From positions 1 to 64,000 of the forward strand of contig JAIUPC010000024.1 of assembly GCA_020161655.1 (NCBI GenBank): a stretch of 64,000 nt of DNA, in the 5' to 3' direction. The position numbers and the translations under genes are program-made. A model generated the notes under the pieces. It searched no databases and was not told where the DNA came from. It saw only the letters and a list, made by a program, of their open reading frames with translations. Each line of letters begins with the position of its first letter. Within the stretch, counting starts at the first letter, position 1. This document shows, piece by piece, positions 35,502 to 44,391 of this stretch. Origin of the DNA: Pseudomonadota bacterium. Its GTDB lineage: Bacteria > Pseudomonadota > Alphaproteobacteria > Rhodobacterales > Rhodobacteraceae.

Positions 35502-36661
35502 GCTTTCAACGTCAGTTGCGCCTCGGCATGGTCGGCGGCGGCGAGGGCGCCTATATCGGCAACATCCACCGGCTCGCCTCGCGGCTTGACGGCGCCTGGC
35601 AACTGGTGGCCGGGGCCTTCGATGTCGATCCCGAACGCGGGCGCGCCTTCGCCGTTTCCATCGGCATCGACAGGGCGCGGAGTTATGGCAGCTATCAGGA
35701 GCTGATCGCCGGCGAGAAGGGCCGCGCCGACCGGGTCGATGCGGTGGCGATCTGCACGCCGAACTTCACCCATTATCCGATTGCCAAGGCGCTGATCGAG
35801 GCCGGGTTCGATGTCATCTGCGAAAAGCCCCTGACGGCGACGCTTGAGGATGCGCTGGCGCTGGAGCGGCTGGCGCGGGAGAGCGGGCGTTTCGTCGGCG
35901 TGACCTATACCTATTCCGGCTATCCGATGGTTCATGAGGCCCGGGTGCGGGTCGCGGCGGGAGAGATCGGCAAGGTCCGTTCGGTGCAGGTGGAATATCC
36001 GCTGGAATGGATGGCGACGGCGATCGAGCAGCAGGGCAATGCCCAGGCCGCCTGGCGCACCGACCCGAAGAAGAACGGTCGCGGCGGCTCCATCGGCGAC
36101 ATCGGCACCCATGCCTATCACCTTGCCGGGTTCGTCACCGGGCTGAAGGTTGAGGCGCTGATCGCCGATCTGGCGACCTTCGTCGAGGGCCGGGCGCTGG
36201 ATGACAACGCCCATGTCATGCTGCGCTATGAGGGCGGCGCGCGCGGGCTTTTGTGGTCGTCGCAAGTGGCGCTGGGCAATTCCAACGGCGTGCGCCTGAG
36301 GGTCTTTGGCGAGACGGGATCGCTGCAATGGTTCCAGGAACAGCCGAACGAGCTGGTCTTCACGCCGCTCGGCGGGCGGGTCCAGATCATCAAGCGCGGC
36401 GCCGATGATCTTTCCGAGGACGCAAAGGTGCGGACGCGGACGCCGCCGGGCCATCCCGAGGGTTATCTGGAAGCCTTCGCCAACCTCTATGCCGGTTTCG
36501 CCGAGGCGATCCGTGCGCGGACCGAGGGGCGGGAGCCGGGGGCGCTTGGCCGCAACATCCCGCTGGCCTATGACGGGCTGAAGGGCGTGGCCTTCGTGGA
36601 AAGCGTGGTCGACAGCGCCGAAAGCGCGGCCCCGGTCTGGCTGACGCCGGTGGCGACCTGA
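35498..36661 (+). CDS. Gfo/Idh/MocA family oxidoreductase, second copy
   Basis: A 387-residue NAD(P)-dependent oxidoreductase. The first turn is MVGGGEGAYIGNIHRLA (the long-insert type with a GGGxxAYIG motif); CEKPLTATLEDALALE has the catalytic Lys; RGGSIGDIGTHAYHLAGFV is the C-terminal segment. The N-terminal motif differs from the copy at 26396, so the two are not recent duplicates. This subgroup is common in inositol and rare sugar operons. It is the last gene of the rightward operon; a GC-rich repeat follows. Confidence 0.88.
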   Translation: MSFQRQLRLGMVGGGEGAYIGNIHRLASRLDGAWQLVAGAFDVDPERGRAFAVSIGIDRARSYGSYQELIAGEKGRADRVDAVAICTPNFTHYPIAKALIEAGFDVICEKPLTATLEDALALERLARESGRFVGVTYTYSGYPMVHEARVRVAAGEIGKVRSVQVEYPLEWMATAIEQQGNAQAAWRTDPKKNGRGGSIGDIGTHAYHLAGFVTGLKVEALIADLATFVEGRALDDNAHVMLRYEGGARGLLWSSQVALGNSNGVRLRVFGETGSLQWFQEQPNELVFTPLGGRVQIIKRGADDLSEDAKVRTRTPPGHPEGYLEAFANLYAGFAEAIRARTEGREPGALGRNIPLAYDGLKGVAFVESVVDSAESAAPVWLTPVAT

Positions 36662-36700
36662 AACCGGATTTGACCGAGCCTTATCTCATGTAACGTGGCC

Positions 36701-36793
36701 CCCGCCCGGTCGCCCAAAGCGACCGGGCCGCGCCGTCCCGCCCCCACGGGGCGGCGCGATGGCGCCACCCCACGGGCCGGCGCAGCCCTCTGT
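36701..36793 (+). repeat. GC-rich palindromic dispersed repeat, copy A
   Basis: This gap sequence begins CGGTCGCCCAAAGCGACCGG (a hairpin), continues with GGCCGCGCC and CCCGCCCCCACGGGGCGG, then GCGCGATGGCGCC and ends GCAGCCCTCTGTTG. The order matches the repeat at 61591-61686, with several differences in the middle. It lies between two convergent operons and may act as a transcription terminator or mRNA 3'-end structure. Confidence 0.75.
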
Positions 36794-36848
36794 TGCGCGG
36801 AATGACGCGCAGAAACGGCAGATTTTTCAGCGGCGGGGCGGTCCCTGA

Positions 36849-38381
36849 TTACTTCGCCAGACCCGTGGTCTCGTTCACCTCGACCGGCACCCAGGCACCT
36901 TCGGTCCCGTCGGGCCAGATCACCCGCGCCTCGGCCGCATCCGCGCCGCCGAGGCCGAAGTGGACCGGCACCAGCATGCCGCTGGCATGGCCGCCGCCGA
37001 TCAGCACTTCCTGCCGCTGCACCCGGTCGCCGGCGCGAAGCTCCACCCAGGCGTTGGCGGCGTTGCGGTTGGGCTGGCCTTCCATGAGGGGGACAAGTGC
37101 CACCCAGTTGGCCGCCGTATCTGTCCCGCCATTGCGCCAGACTTCGGTCGGGCCGTTGCGGTTGACCACGACAAGGTCAAGCCAGCCGTCGCCGTTCAGA
37201 TCGGCCAGCGCCGCGCCCCGGCCCGTCAGCGTCGAGGCGACGCCGGCGCGGTCGCCGGCCTCTTCAAAGGTGCCGTCGGGGCGCTGGAGCAGGAGGTTGT
37301 TCGGGTCCTTCATGGCGAAGTCCGGCATCTCCGACACATTGCCCTTGGCGAGGAAGAGGTCGGCGTAGCCGTCGTTGTTCACATCGGCAAACTGCGCGTG
37401 CCAGCCGGTGGAGGGTTTCAGTTCCTCTCCGATATAGGGCCGGTGCGCGGTCGCCCCCTTGGCGAGCGCCACATCGGCATAGCGCGGCTTCGTTTCCGGC
37501 CCCGGTTCGGCGAGGGTCTGAAGCTTGGTATCGGCCATCGAGGTCAGGACATATTCGGGAAAGCCGTCGCCGTTCAGGTCATTGCTGGCAATGCCCATGC
37601 CCCAGATGCGCAGGCGCGCCCAGCCTTCGTCGGGGGTGTAGAGGCGCGGCGGCTCAGCGGGGGCGACGTGCCACATCTGCTCTTGCCCGCCCTTGTAATA
37701 CTCGCGGTCGTTCGACACCCGGAGCGCGGGGGTCCCGGAGCGGTTCCAGTCGGTGAAGAGCATCGACAGCGGGCAGAACGACGGCTTCAGCGGCAGGGGC
37801 GCGTCGAACTGGCCCTTCCGGCCGCGGTAGAGCAGGTTTTCGGTGCAGGACCCCCAGGGGAAGAGATCCTCGGTCCGGTCGATATAGGAGCCGAAGGCGA
37901 GCGTCGGCCAGTCCGCGCCCTTTTCCCAGGTCGCGGCGAAGGCGGTCGTCCAGAGGTCATGCGGCTGAAACCCCCAAGTGGCGCTCGCATCCTCGAACTT
38001 GCAGTCGCCAAGCCCCCGCATCAGACGGCTTTCGCCGACGCGCAGGACCGCAAGATCGGTGATCCCGTCGGCGTCGATGTCGAGAGGATAGGCGCCCGAG
38101 ACCATGTCCATCTCAAGCCCGCTGTCTTCGGCCTTGGCGAAGGACAGGGCAGCGCCGCTCAGGTTGCGGTAAAGCGCGGAGGGTGCGGTGCCGCCCGAGA
38201 GGAAGATGTCCGGCAGGTCGTCACCGGAACAGTCGAAGGCAGCCACGCCGCCACCGACCATGAACTCCCACTCGCCGGTGAACTCATGCGCGATGCCGCC
38301 GGGTTCGGCGACGAAGTTCGGGACCGCCGGGCCTTCGGCGAGGGCAGGCGAGGCGAGGAGGAGCGGCAGGAGGTATCTCAT
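36849..38381 (-). CDS. CRTAC1-type FG-GAP/VCBS repeat protein with ASPIC/UnbV-like end, exported
   Basis: A 510-residue protein with a signal peptide ([15 protein letters not shown]). Calcium-binding FG-GAP loops recur: DIDADGITDL, DLNGDGFPEY, DVNNDGYADLF and DLNGDGWLDLV, typical of a beta-propeller. The last 110 residues (NWVALVPLMEG, GGGHASGMLVPVHFGLGGADAAE, VIWPDGTEGAWVPV) match the ASPIC/UnbV module. Role unknown; relatives are predicted secreted. The ATG overlaps the stop of the haloperoxidase-type gene by 4 bp, so the two are made together, as seen elsewhere for this pair. Confidence 0.8.
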   Translation of the reverse strand: MRYLLPLLLASPALAEGPAVPNFVAEPGGIAHEFTGEWEFMVGGGVAAFDCSGDDLPDIFLSGGTAPSALYRNLSGAALSFAKAEDSGLEMDMVSGAYPLDIDADGITDLAVLRVGESRLMRGLGDCKFEDASATWGFQPHDLWTTAFAATWEKGADWPTLAFGSYIDRTEDLFPWGSCTENLLYRGRKGQFDAPLPLKPSFCPLSMLFTDWNRSGTPALRVSNDREYYKGGQEQMWHVAPAEPPRLYTPDEGWARLRIWGMGIASNDLNGDGFPEYVLTSMADTKLQTLAEPGPETKPRYADVALAKGATAHRPYIGEELKPSTGWHAQFADVNNDGYADLFLAKGNVSEMPDFAMKDPNNLLLQRPDGTFEEAGDRAGVASTLTGRGAALADLNGDGWLDLVVVNRNGPTEVWRNGGTDTAANWVALVPLMEGQPNRNAANAWVELRAGDRVQRQEVLIGGGHASGMLVPVHFGLGGADAAEARVIWPDGTEGAWVPVEVNETTGLAK

Positions 38382-39694
38382 AGCGTCTTCAACCCGGCAG
38401 CGAAGGCGCCGACGCAGGCCCCCTGTTCAAGCCCGCGGTCGATGGCCGCGCGGTAGTGGATGCCGCCGTAGAGGCGCGAAAGGGCGGCCTCCTCCGCGGC
38501 GGCGTCGAAGGAGGGGAAGCTGCGGGCCGGCAGGCCGTCGGCGACGGGGGTTGCATCCTCGAAGGCGAAGTCGGGGCCGAAGATCGCGGTCAGGACGGCA
38601 GCGGCGGCGGCGGATTGCGTGGAATGGCCGGAGGGATATTCCGGGAAGGGCGGGGTGATGAGAAGCGGGTCCCATTTGGGGTCGATGAAGCGGCGGATGT
38701 AGGTCACCGGGCGCAAGAGGTCGTATTCGAACTTGACCCGCCAGCAAGCGATGAAGCCATCGGCCACGGCGATGCCGACCCGCGCGAGGCCATCGGCCAG
38801 TTGCGGGGCCATGAGCCCGTCCCGCTCGGCAATCTGGAGGAAGATCGAGATCCAGTGGCCGGGCGGGGTGGGCGACAGCATCGGGTCGTCCGACCAGAAG
38901 CGGGCGATGGCCTTTTGTTCGTCGGTGAGGGATTTTCCGGTGTCGTAGACTTCCTTCGCCTCGGAATAAAAGGACGAGGCGGGGTCTTCGCTGTAGTCCG
39001 GCGGCGGCGGCAGGCCGCAGGGCAGATCACCCTTCATGGCGAAGGGCCGGTTCTTGCCCCAGTCGGGCAGCAGGGGCAGTTGCTGCATGCGGATCGGGCT
39101 CGTCGGCACCCAATGCGCCGGCCCCTCGGTCAGGGCGTAGGTCTGGGGGAAGCCCATGTTCTCAACCACCGCGCCGCCATCCGTCGCCGCCCAGGCGAGG
39201 ATATGCCCGGCAATCGCTGCGCCCTGATCGAGGCTCGCCTTCGCCAGCGCCGGATCGAGGCCATCGGCAACCTTCGCGCCGAGCTTTTCCACCATCGCCT
39301 GAAGCGCGCGCTGGCCGGTCGGGCCGGTGTTTTCGAAGAGCTTGCCCACAGCCGCTGTGAGCGCACCGTGGAGGACCGCCGCCGTGTCGAGCGGCTGATC
39401 GCTGACCGGAGGTGGGGTCAGGTCGTTCAGCTGCCCGGCGAGGCTTTGCAGGCCGTTGCATTGCGCCACGGTTTCCCAGGTGGTGACGCCCAGGTAGCCG
39501 AAGGCGCGGCTGGCGACGGGGGGCGAATAGGTCGCGGTGTGGCGGACCAGTTCGAGGACCAGTCTGTACCAGCTGGAGATCACCGCCTCAGGGCTGATAG
39601 CGGTGGCGGCAGCGGCGCGCAGCGGCAGGGCCAGCCCTGCCGCCGTCAGCAGCAGGAACTTCCGTCGCGGCAGGGTCAGAGATAGCGGTTCCAC
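38378..39694 (-). CDS. Vanadium-dependent haloperoxidase / PAP2-like protein with Tat signal
   Basis: A 438-residue protein. A GTG at 39694 gives a twin-arginine signal ([23 protein letters not shown] region); a longer frame runs into xylA antisense-like sequence and is rejected. The active-site set is present: K-x-x-x-x-x-x-R-P in [13 protein letters not shown] in EYPSGHSTQ and the G-x-H-x4-D pattern in [15 protein letters not shown], the phosphate/vanadate pocket shared by haloperoxidases and PAP2 acid phosphatases. Either activity is possible. The gene overlaps xylA by 19 bp and the CRTAC1 gene by 4 bp, forming the tail of the xyl operon. Confidence 0.8.
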   Translation of the reverse strand: MEPLSLTLPRRKFLLLTAAGLALPLRAAAATAISPEAVISSWYRLVLELVRHTATYSPPVASRAFGYLGVTTWETVAQCNGLQSLAGQLNDLTPPPVSDQPLDTAAVLHGALTAAVGKLFENTGPTGQRALQAMVEKLGAKVADGLDPALAKASLDQGAAIAGHILAWAATDGGAVVENMGFPQTYALTEGPAHWVPTSPIRMQQLPLLPDWGKNRPFAMKGDLPCGLPPPPDYSEDPASSFYSEAKEVYDTGKSLTDEQKAIARFWSDDPMLSPTPPGHWISIFLQIAERDGLMAPQLADGLARVGIAVADGFIACWRVKFEYDLLRPVTYIRRFIDPKWDPLLITPPFPEYPSGHSTQSAAAAAVLTAIFGPDFAFEDATPVADGLPARSFPSFDAAAEEAALSRLYGGIHYRAAIDRGLEQGACVGAFAAGLKTL

Positions 39695-40977
39695 AGGTTT
39701 TCCAGCCTTTCCTGACGTCCAGACCTCGGTTGCGGTTCGATCCCTTCGGCCGTCACCCGCGCCGCTGCGGCTTCGAGCGTGCCCTTGAGCATGTCCTCTG
39801 CCGCCTTGCCGTTCCAGCCGGCGTAGCGGTCCTTGCGGATCGCCTCCAGCTCGCCCGATTCCAGAAGGGCGGCGGCGCATTTCAGGGCGCGGGCGCAGGT
39901 GTCCATGCCGCCGACATGGCCCAGCACCAGATCCTCGGCGTCAAGTGACTGGCGCCTGAGCTTGGCGTCGAAATTGGTGCCGCCGGTGGTATAGCCGCCC
40001 GCCTTCAGGATCTCATAGAAGGCCAGTGCCTTCTCGGCGTGGTTGTTCGGGAACTGGTCGGTGTCCCAGCCCGACTGGTAGTCGTTCCGGTTCATGTCGA
40101 TCGACCCGAAGATGCCAAGGGCCGAGGCAAGGGCGATCTCATGCTCGAAGGTATGGCCGGCGAGGATGGCATGGCCCTGCTCGATGTTGAGCTGCACCTC
40201 GCCCTCAAGCCCGAAGTCCTTGAGGAAGCCGTAGACCGTGGCAACGTCGAAATCATACTGGTGCTTCGACGGTTCCTGCGGCTTCGGCTCGATCAGGATC
40301 GCGCCCTTGAAGCCGATCTTGTGCTTGTATTCCACGACCTGCTGGAGGAACCGCCCGGCATGGGCGCGCTCGGCGCCAAGGTCGGTGTTCAGAAGCGTCT
40401 CATAGCCCTCGCGCCCGCCCCAGAGGACGTAGTTCGCGCCGCCGAGCTTATGCGTGGCGTCGAGGTTGGCCTTCACGGTGGCAGCGGCATAGGCATAGAC
40501 ATCCGGGTCGGGGTTGGTCGCGGCGCCTGACATCCAGCGGCGGTTGGTGAACATGTTCGCCGTGCCCCAGAGGAGCCGCGCCTTGTGGGTCGCTTGCTTG
40601 CCGGCGATGTAATCGACCATCTCGTCAAGGTTGCGCTTCGATTCCGCGAAAGTCGCGCCTTCGGGCCGCATGTCGGCATCATGGAAGGCGTAGAAGGGCG
40701 CGCCGAGGATGTCGAAAAGCTCGAACGCCGCGTCGGCCTTCAACCTGGCCTTCGCCATGCCGTCGCCGAACCAGGGCCGCTCAAAGGTCTGGCCGCCGAA
40801 GGGGTCGCCGCCCTGATAGGCGAAGCTGTGCCAGTAAGCGACGGCGAAGCGGAGCTGATCCTCCATCCGCTTGCCCATGACGATCTCATCGGGGTTGTAC
40901 CAGCGGAAGGCGAATTCGTTGGTGGACTGCGGTCCCTCGTAGCGGATGGCGGGAATGCCATCGAAATAGCCGGTCAT
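39676..40977 (-). CDS. xylA: Xylose isomerase
   Basis: A 433-residue class II xylose isomerase. ATG 40977 is preferred over 40992 because GGAG lies six bases upstream. [30 protein letters not shown] (catalytic His/Asp), [36 protein letters not shown] and [21 protein letters not shown] are diagnostic. It isomerises D-xylose to D-xylulose. No xylB kinase is in the window. It lies 62 bp downstream of the ABC ATPase gene. The 3' end overlaps the haloperoxidase-type gene. Confidence 0.95.
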   Translation of the reverse strand: MTGYFDGIPAIRYEGPQSTNEFAFRWYNPDEIVMGKRMEDQLRFAVAYWHSFAYQGGDPFGGQTFERPWFGDGMAKARLKADAAFELFDILGAPFYAFHDADMRPEGATFAESKRNLDEMVDYIAGKQATHKARLLWGTANMFTNRRWMSGAATNPDPDVYAYAAATVKANLDATHKLGGANYVLWGGREGYETLLNTDLGAERAHAGRFLQQVVEYKHKIGFKGAILIEPKPQEPSKHQYDFDVATVYGFLKDFGLEGEVQLNIEQGHAILAGHTFEHEIALASALGIFGSIDMNRNDYQSGWDTDQFPNNHAEKALAFYEILKAGGYTTGGTNFDAKLRRQSLDAEDLVLGHVGGMDTCARALKCAAALLESGELEAIRKDRYAGWNGKAAEDMLKGTLEAAAARVTAEGIEPQPRSGRQERLENLWNRYL

Positions 40978-41038
40978 CGCGGACTCCTTCATTGGGAATT
41001 GGGGCCGGCGCGTGTTGGGCGCCGGCCTTCGGGGCGGA

Positions 41039-41797
41039 TCATGCCGCCTTGGCGGGCTTCTTGCCCAGGATGATCATGCCGAGGATGTCGTCATCGGTGA
41101 CCTCGTTCACGTCCACCGTGCCGACAAGCCGCCCGTTCTTCATCACGCTCGCCCGGTCGCAGAGCTTCATGACGTTGTGGATGTCATGTTCGATCAGGAA
41201 GATGCCGAGGCCCTGCGCCTTCAGTTCCTGAATGAGCTCAGCCACCATCTGCGTCTCATGGGGGCCGAGCGCCGCTGTCGGCTCGTCCATGATAAGGATC
41301 CTGGCGTTGAAATAGACCGCGCGGGCGATGGCGACCGATTGCCGCTGCCCGCCCGAGAGGGCCGAGACAGGGACGTTGAACTTGCGGAAGTTCGGGTTCA
41401 AGCGGCCCATGATCTTGCGGGTCTCGGCCTCCATCCTGGCGTCATCGACCAGCCCGTTGGCGATAAGTTCGCGCCCGAGGAAGAGGTTCGACGAGGCATC
41501 GAGATTGTCGGCCAGCGCAAGTGTCTGGTAGATCGTCTCGATGTTCAGCGACCGGGCATCGCGCGGGTTGTTGATCTCGACCGCCTCGCCGTTGATGAGG
41601 ATCTGGCCCGAGTCCTTCCGGTAGGCGCCGGAAAGACATTTGATGAGAGTCGACTTGCCGGCGCCATTATGGCCGAGAAGGCCGACAACCTCGCCGGGGT
41701 AAAGGTCGATGGAGACATGGTCGACGGCCTTGATCCCGCCGAAGGCGATCGAGATGTCCCTCAACTCGACAAGGGGTGTGCGCGCGGTTCCGGTCAT
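41039..41797 (-). CDS. Sugar ABC transporter ATP-binding protein (single-cassette, XylG/FrcA-like)
   Basis: A 252-residue ATPase: Walker [10 protein letters not shown], signature [15 protein letters not shown], Walker [13 protein letters not shown], and the H-loop IEHD. It has one cassette, where XylG or RbsA have two in tandem (about 500 residues), so it must act as a homodimer as FrcA of Sinorhizobium does. ATG overlaps the permease stop by 4 bp. It drives import with the permease and binding protein genes upstream. Confidence 0.9.
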   Translation of the reverse strand: MTGTARTPLVELRDISIAFGGIKAVDHVSIDLYPGEVVGLLGHNGAGKSTLIKCLSGAYRKDSGQILINGEAVEINNPRDARSLNIETIYQTLALADNLDASSNLFLGRELIANGLVDDARMEAETRKIMGRLNPNFRKFNVPVSALSGGQRQSVAIARAVYFNARILIMDEPTAALGPHETQMVAELIQELKAQGLGIFLIEHDIHNVMKLCDRASVMKNGRLVGTVDVNEVTDDDILGMIILGKKPAKAA

Positions 41798-43095
41798 TTC
41801 GTGAGCCCCAGACGTTTGCGGTAAAGGATGTCGACCCAGACAGCGAGGACGAGGACGAGACCGACGATGATGTTCTGGAACGGCGTGTCGACGCCGACCA
41901 TGGCCATGCCTGATTGCAGCGACTGCATGATGAGCGCGCCAAGGACGGCGCCGTAGATCGTGCCGACGCCCCCGGCAAGTGCGGTGCCGCCGATGACGGT
42001 TGCGGCGATCACGCGCAGTTCCTCAAGCATGCCGATGTCATTGCCGTGGCTTTGCAGGCGCGCCTGGGCGATGAGGCCGGCAAGCGCGCAGAGAAAGCCC
42101 ATCAGCGCGAAGATCTTCACTGTCAGAAGCCGGGTATTGATCCCCGAAAGCTCTGCCGCGTCGGGGTTGCCGCCGGTGGCGAAGATATAGCGGCCAAAGC
42201 GCATCTTGCGCGCCACAAGCGTCATGACGACCGCGACGAGGATCAGGATCAGGACCGAGATCGGCAGCCCGTGCATCGCGGTATAGCCTTCGGGCATGGT
42301 TTCGCCGCGGGCTTCGAACATCCGTTTCAGCTTTGCTTCCGGGATCGGGTAGCGCGAGAGCCAGCCGACGAAGAAGAGGATCACGCCGACGATCAGCGCC
42401 ATCATCACGCCTTCGGCCCAGACCGGCTTGACCACGAAACCGTGGCGAAGCTTGTTGCGGCGCGACGACAGGATCGCCAGCACGGCAACCGCCGAGGCCA
42501 CAAGGCCGACGATCCAGCTGGCCGTGGCGCCAAGGACGCCCTCGGTGCCACCGAACATCAGAAGGTTCGGATCGGTGAGCGATACGGACTGGCCGTTGGT
42601 GGTGAACCAGTTGAGGTTCCGCCAGACGAAGAGGCCGCCAAGCGTCACGATGAAGGACGGGATGCCCTGATAGCCGACGAGCCAGCCGGTCAGCGCGCCG
42701 ATGGAGGTGCCGACGATGAAGCCGATCAGCATGGTGCAGACGAGGATGACGGGCGAGCCGTACTCAAGCCCGAAAAGGCTTGGCAGCCAGTAGGCCTGGC
42801 TCATCGCCATGACGGCGGAGCACATGGCGAGGACGGAGCCCACGGAAAGGTCGATGTGGCGGGCGACGATGACGAAGACCATGCCGCAGGCCATGATCGC
42901 CACTGGAACCGTCTGCACCGCGATGTTGAAGACGTTGCGCGGGCCGACGAAGGTGCCGCCCGTCCAGATGGTGAAGACGATGGCGACGGCGGCAAAGGCC
43001 GCGAGCATGCCCAGTAGGCGCGCGTCAATCTCAAGCGTTTCGAATAGGCTGCGGCGTGGCGCAGCCGTCTGGACGCCTTGTCCGGTTTCCGACAT
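41794..43095 (-). CDS. Sugar ABC transporter permease, XylH-like
   Basis: A 433-residue permease of the branched-chain/ribose type with about ten to eleven TM helices. [46 protein letters not shown] (positions about 29-74) is the family N-terminal half; the [33 protein letters not shown] stretch is the conserved cytoplasmic loop. It is longer than RbsC (about 320) and near XylH in size. It is separated from the binding-protein gene by 104 bp containing two hairpins. Confidence 0.9.
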   Translation of the reverse strand: MSETGQGVQTAAPRRSLFETLEIDARLLGMLAAFAAVAIVFTIWTGGTFVGPRNVFNIAVQTVPVAIMACGMVFVIVARHIDLSVGSVLAMCSAVMAMSQAYWLPSLFGLEYGSPVILVCTMLIGFIVGTSIGALTGWLVGYQGIPSFIVTLGGLFVWRNLNWFTTNGQSVSLTDPNLLMFGGTEGVLGATASWIVGLVASAVAVLAILSSRRNKLRHGFVVKPVWAEGVMMALIVGVILFFVGWLSRYPIPEAKLKRMFEARGETMPEGYTAMHGLPISVLILILVAVVMTLVARKMRFGRYIFATGGNPDAAELSGINTRLLTVKIFALMGFLCALAGLIAQARLQSHGNDIGMLEELRVIAATVIGGTALAGGVGTIYGAVLGALIMQSLQSGMAMVGVDTPFQNIIVGLVLVLAVWVDILYRKRLGLTK

Positions 43096-43114
43096 TCAGT
43101 GATCCTCCCTCACC

Positions 43115-43171
43115 CCGCCCGGTGGGCGGTCTCCCGGTGATGAGCGGCGCCCCGGACGATGCCGGGACGCC
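43115..43171 (-). other. Two stem-loops between binding protein and permease genes
   Basis: CCGCCC-GGT-GGGCGG (43115-43129) and a 10-bp stem GGCGTCCCGG/CCGGGGCGCC with a 6-nt loop (43146-43171, one T-G pair) follow the binding-protein gene. No T-run follows. Such structures often protect the binding-protein mRNA from 3' decay and partly stop transcription, so that the binding protein is made in excess. Confidence 0.6.
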
Positions 43172-43199
43172 GCGATAGATTGCAGACGATCTTACGCGC

Positions 43200-44222
43200 T
43201 TATTCGCAGACCGCCACGCCGGTGACGCCGGCGCAAAGCGCCTCCTTGGTGATCCAGCCCGCATCAAGAACCACGTTGAGGTTGTCCTTGGTGACCGGAA
43301 CCGGCTTCAGGAGGACCGAGTTCAGATCCTTGCCGCCGGGCGACTTGAACACTGCCGAGCCTTCGACCGCATCCATGGCGGTGCCGCCAGCCAGCGCCAC
43401 AGCGATCTCACCCGCCGCCTTGCCAAGCGCGCGGCTGTCCTTCCAGACCGACACCGTCTGCGTGCCAAGCGCCACGCGGTTCAGCGCCGCCATGTCGCCG
43501 TCCTGGCCGGACACCGGGATGCCGGCCATGCCCTGCGCGGTCAGCGCGGCAACCACGCCGCCCGCCGTGCCGTCGTTCGAGGCGACCACGGCATCGACGC
43601 CGTTGTTCGTCTCGGTCAGGATCTGCTCCATGTTCTTCTGGGCGTTGGCAGGCTGCCAGTCGTCGGTATAGGCCTCGCCGACGATGGTTACGTCACCGGC
43701 GTCGATCGCGGCCTGAAGCACTTCCTGCTGGCCACCGCGCAGGAAGTCGGCGTTCGGGTCGACGGGCGAGCCCTTGATCATCACGTAGCGGCCCTTCGGC
43801 GCGACCTTGAAGACCTCGGCCGCCTGCATCCGGCCAACCTCGACGTTGTCGAAGGTCAGGTAGAAGGCGCGCGGATCGTCGATCATGCGGTCATAGCCGA
43901 CAACCGGAATCCCGGCATCGGCGGCGGCATCAAGCGCCGGCCCGATCGAGGCACTGTCCTGCGCCAGCACGATCAGCGCGGAGCAGCCCTGCGTGATCAT
44001 GCCTTCGATGTCGGCAAGCTGCTTCGATGCCGAGGTCTGCGCGTCGGCAGAGATATAGGCCGCCCCGGCAGCGTCGAGCGCGCCCTTGATCGCGGCTTCG
44101 TCAGTCTTCCAACGCTCTTCGCGGAAGTTCGACCAGCTCACGCAGACCTTGAGGTCTTGCGCGACAGCCATGGAAACGGTGCCGGCGAGCATCGTCGTCG
44201 CCAGCAACAGTGACATTTTCAT
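43200..44222 (-). CDS. Periplasmic sugar-binding protein, XylF-like
   Basis: A 340-residue periplasmic binding protein. The signal peptide is MKMSLLLATTMLAGTVSMAVA. NFREERWKTDEAAIKGAL, ALIVLAQDSASIGPAL, VVGYDRMIDD, DAVVASNDGTAGGVVAAL, VSGQDGD and LGTQTVSVWKD line up with D-xylose-binding XylF. Xylose is the simplest guess given xylA in the same operon, though the shared operator with the iolD genes leaves a cyclitol possible. ATG is preceded by GGGAGG. An inverted-repeat operator lies 105 bp upstream. Confidence 0.9.
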   Translation of the reverse strand: MKMSLLLATTMLAGTVSMAVAQDLKVCVSWSNFREERWKTDEAAIKGALDAAGAAYISADAQTSASKQLADIEGMITQGCSALIVLAQDSASIGPALDAAADAGIPVVGYDRMIDDPRAFYLTFDNVEVGRMQAAEVFKVAPKGRYVMIKGSPVDPNADFLRGGQQEVLQAAIDAGDVTIVGEAYTDDWQPANAQKNMEQILTETNNGVDAVVASNDGTAGGVVAALTAQGMAGIPVSGQDGDMAALNRVALGTQTVSVWKDSRALGKAAGEIAVALAGGTAMDAVEGSAVFKSPGGKDLNSVLLKPVPVTKDNLNVVLDAGWITKEALCAGVTGVAVCE

Positions 44223-44326
44223 TCGTATTCCTCCCTAGGTATGTCCGACCTCCTCCGGCCGGTTTGGCGCTAACAGCCAGATACATTTCTGATCCATGAT
44301 AGATAAGTTGTCAATGAATAGTTTAT

Positions 44327-44340
44327 GCAATATTCATTGC
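44327..44340 (-). promoter_or_regulatory. RpiR-type operator upstream of the xylF-like gene
   Basis: A perfect inverted repeat GCAAT-attc-ATTGC in an AT-rich stretch between the xylF-like gene and modC. It differs from the iolD site only in the spacer, and outer bases (T before, A after) also agree. This places the ABC transporter and xylA operon under the same predicted repressor as the cyclitol genes. Confidence 0.72.
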
Positions 44341-44391
44341 AGAAATTGGATACGCCCGCCGTTGCAGGCCGCATTCCGGGGCGCCCGCCGC

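Noticed and set aside
44281..44290. ATACATTTCT shared with the iolD promoter (30814-30823)
   Set aside because: The match is short and lies in a different order relative to the operators; at iolD part of it is the -10 element.
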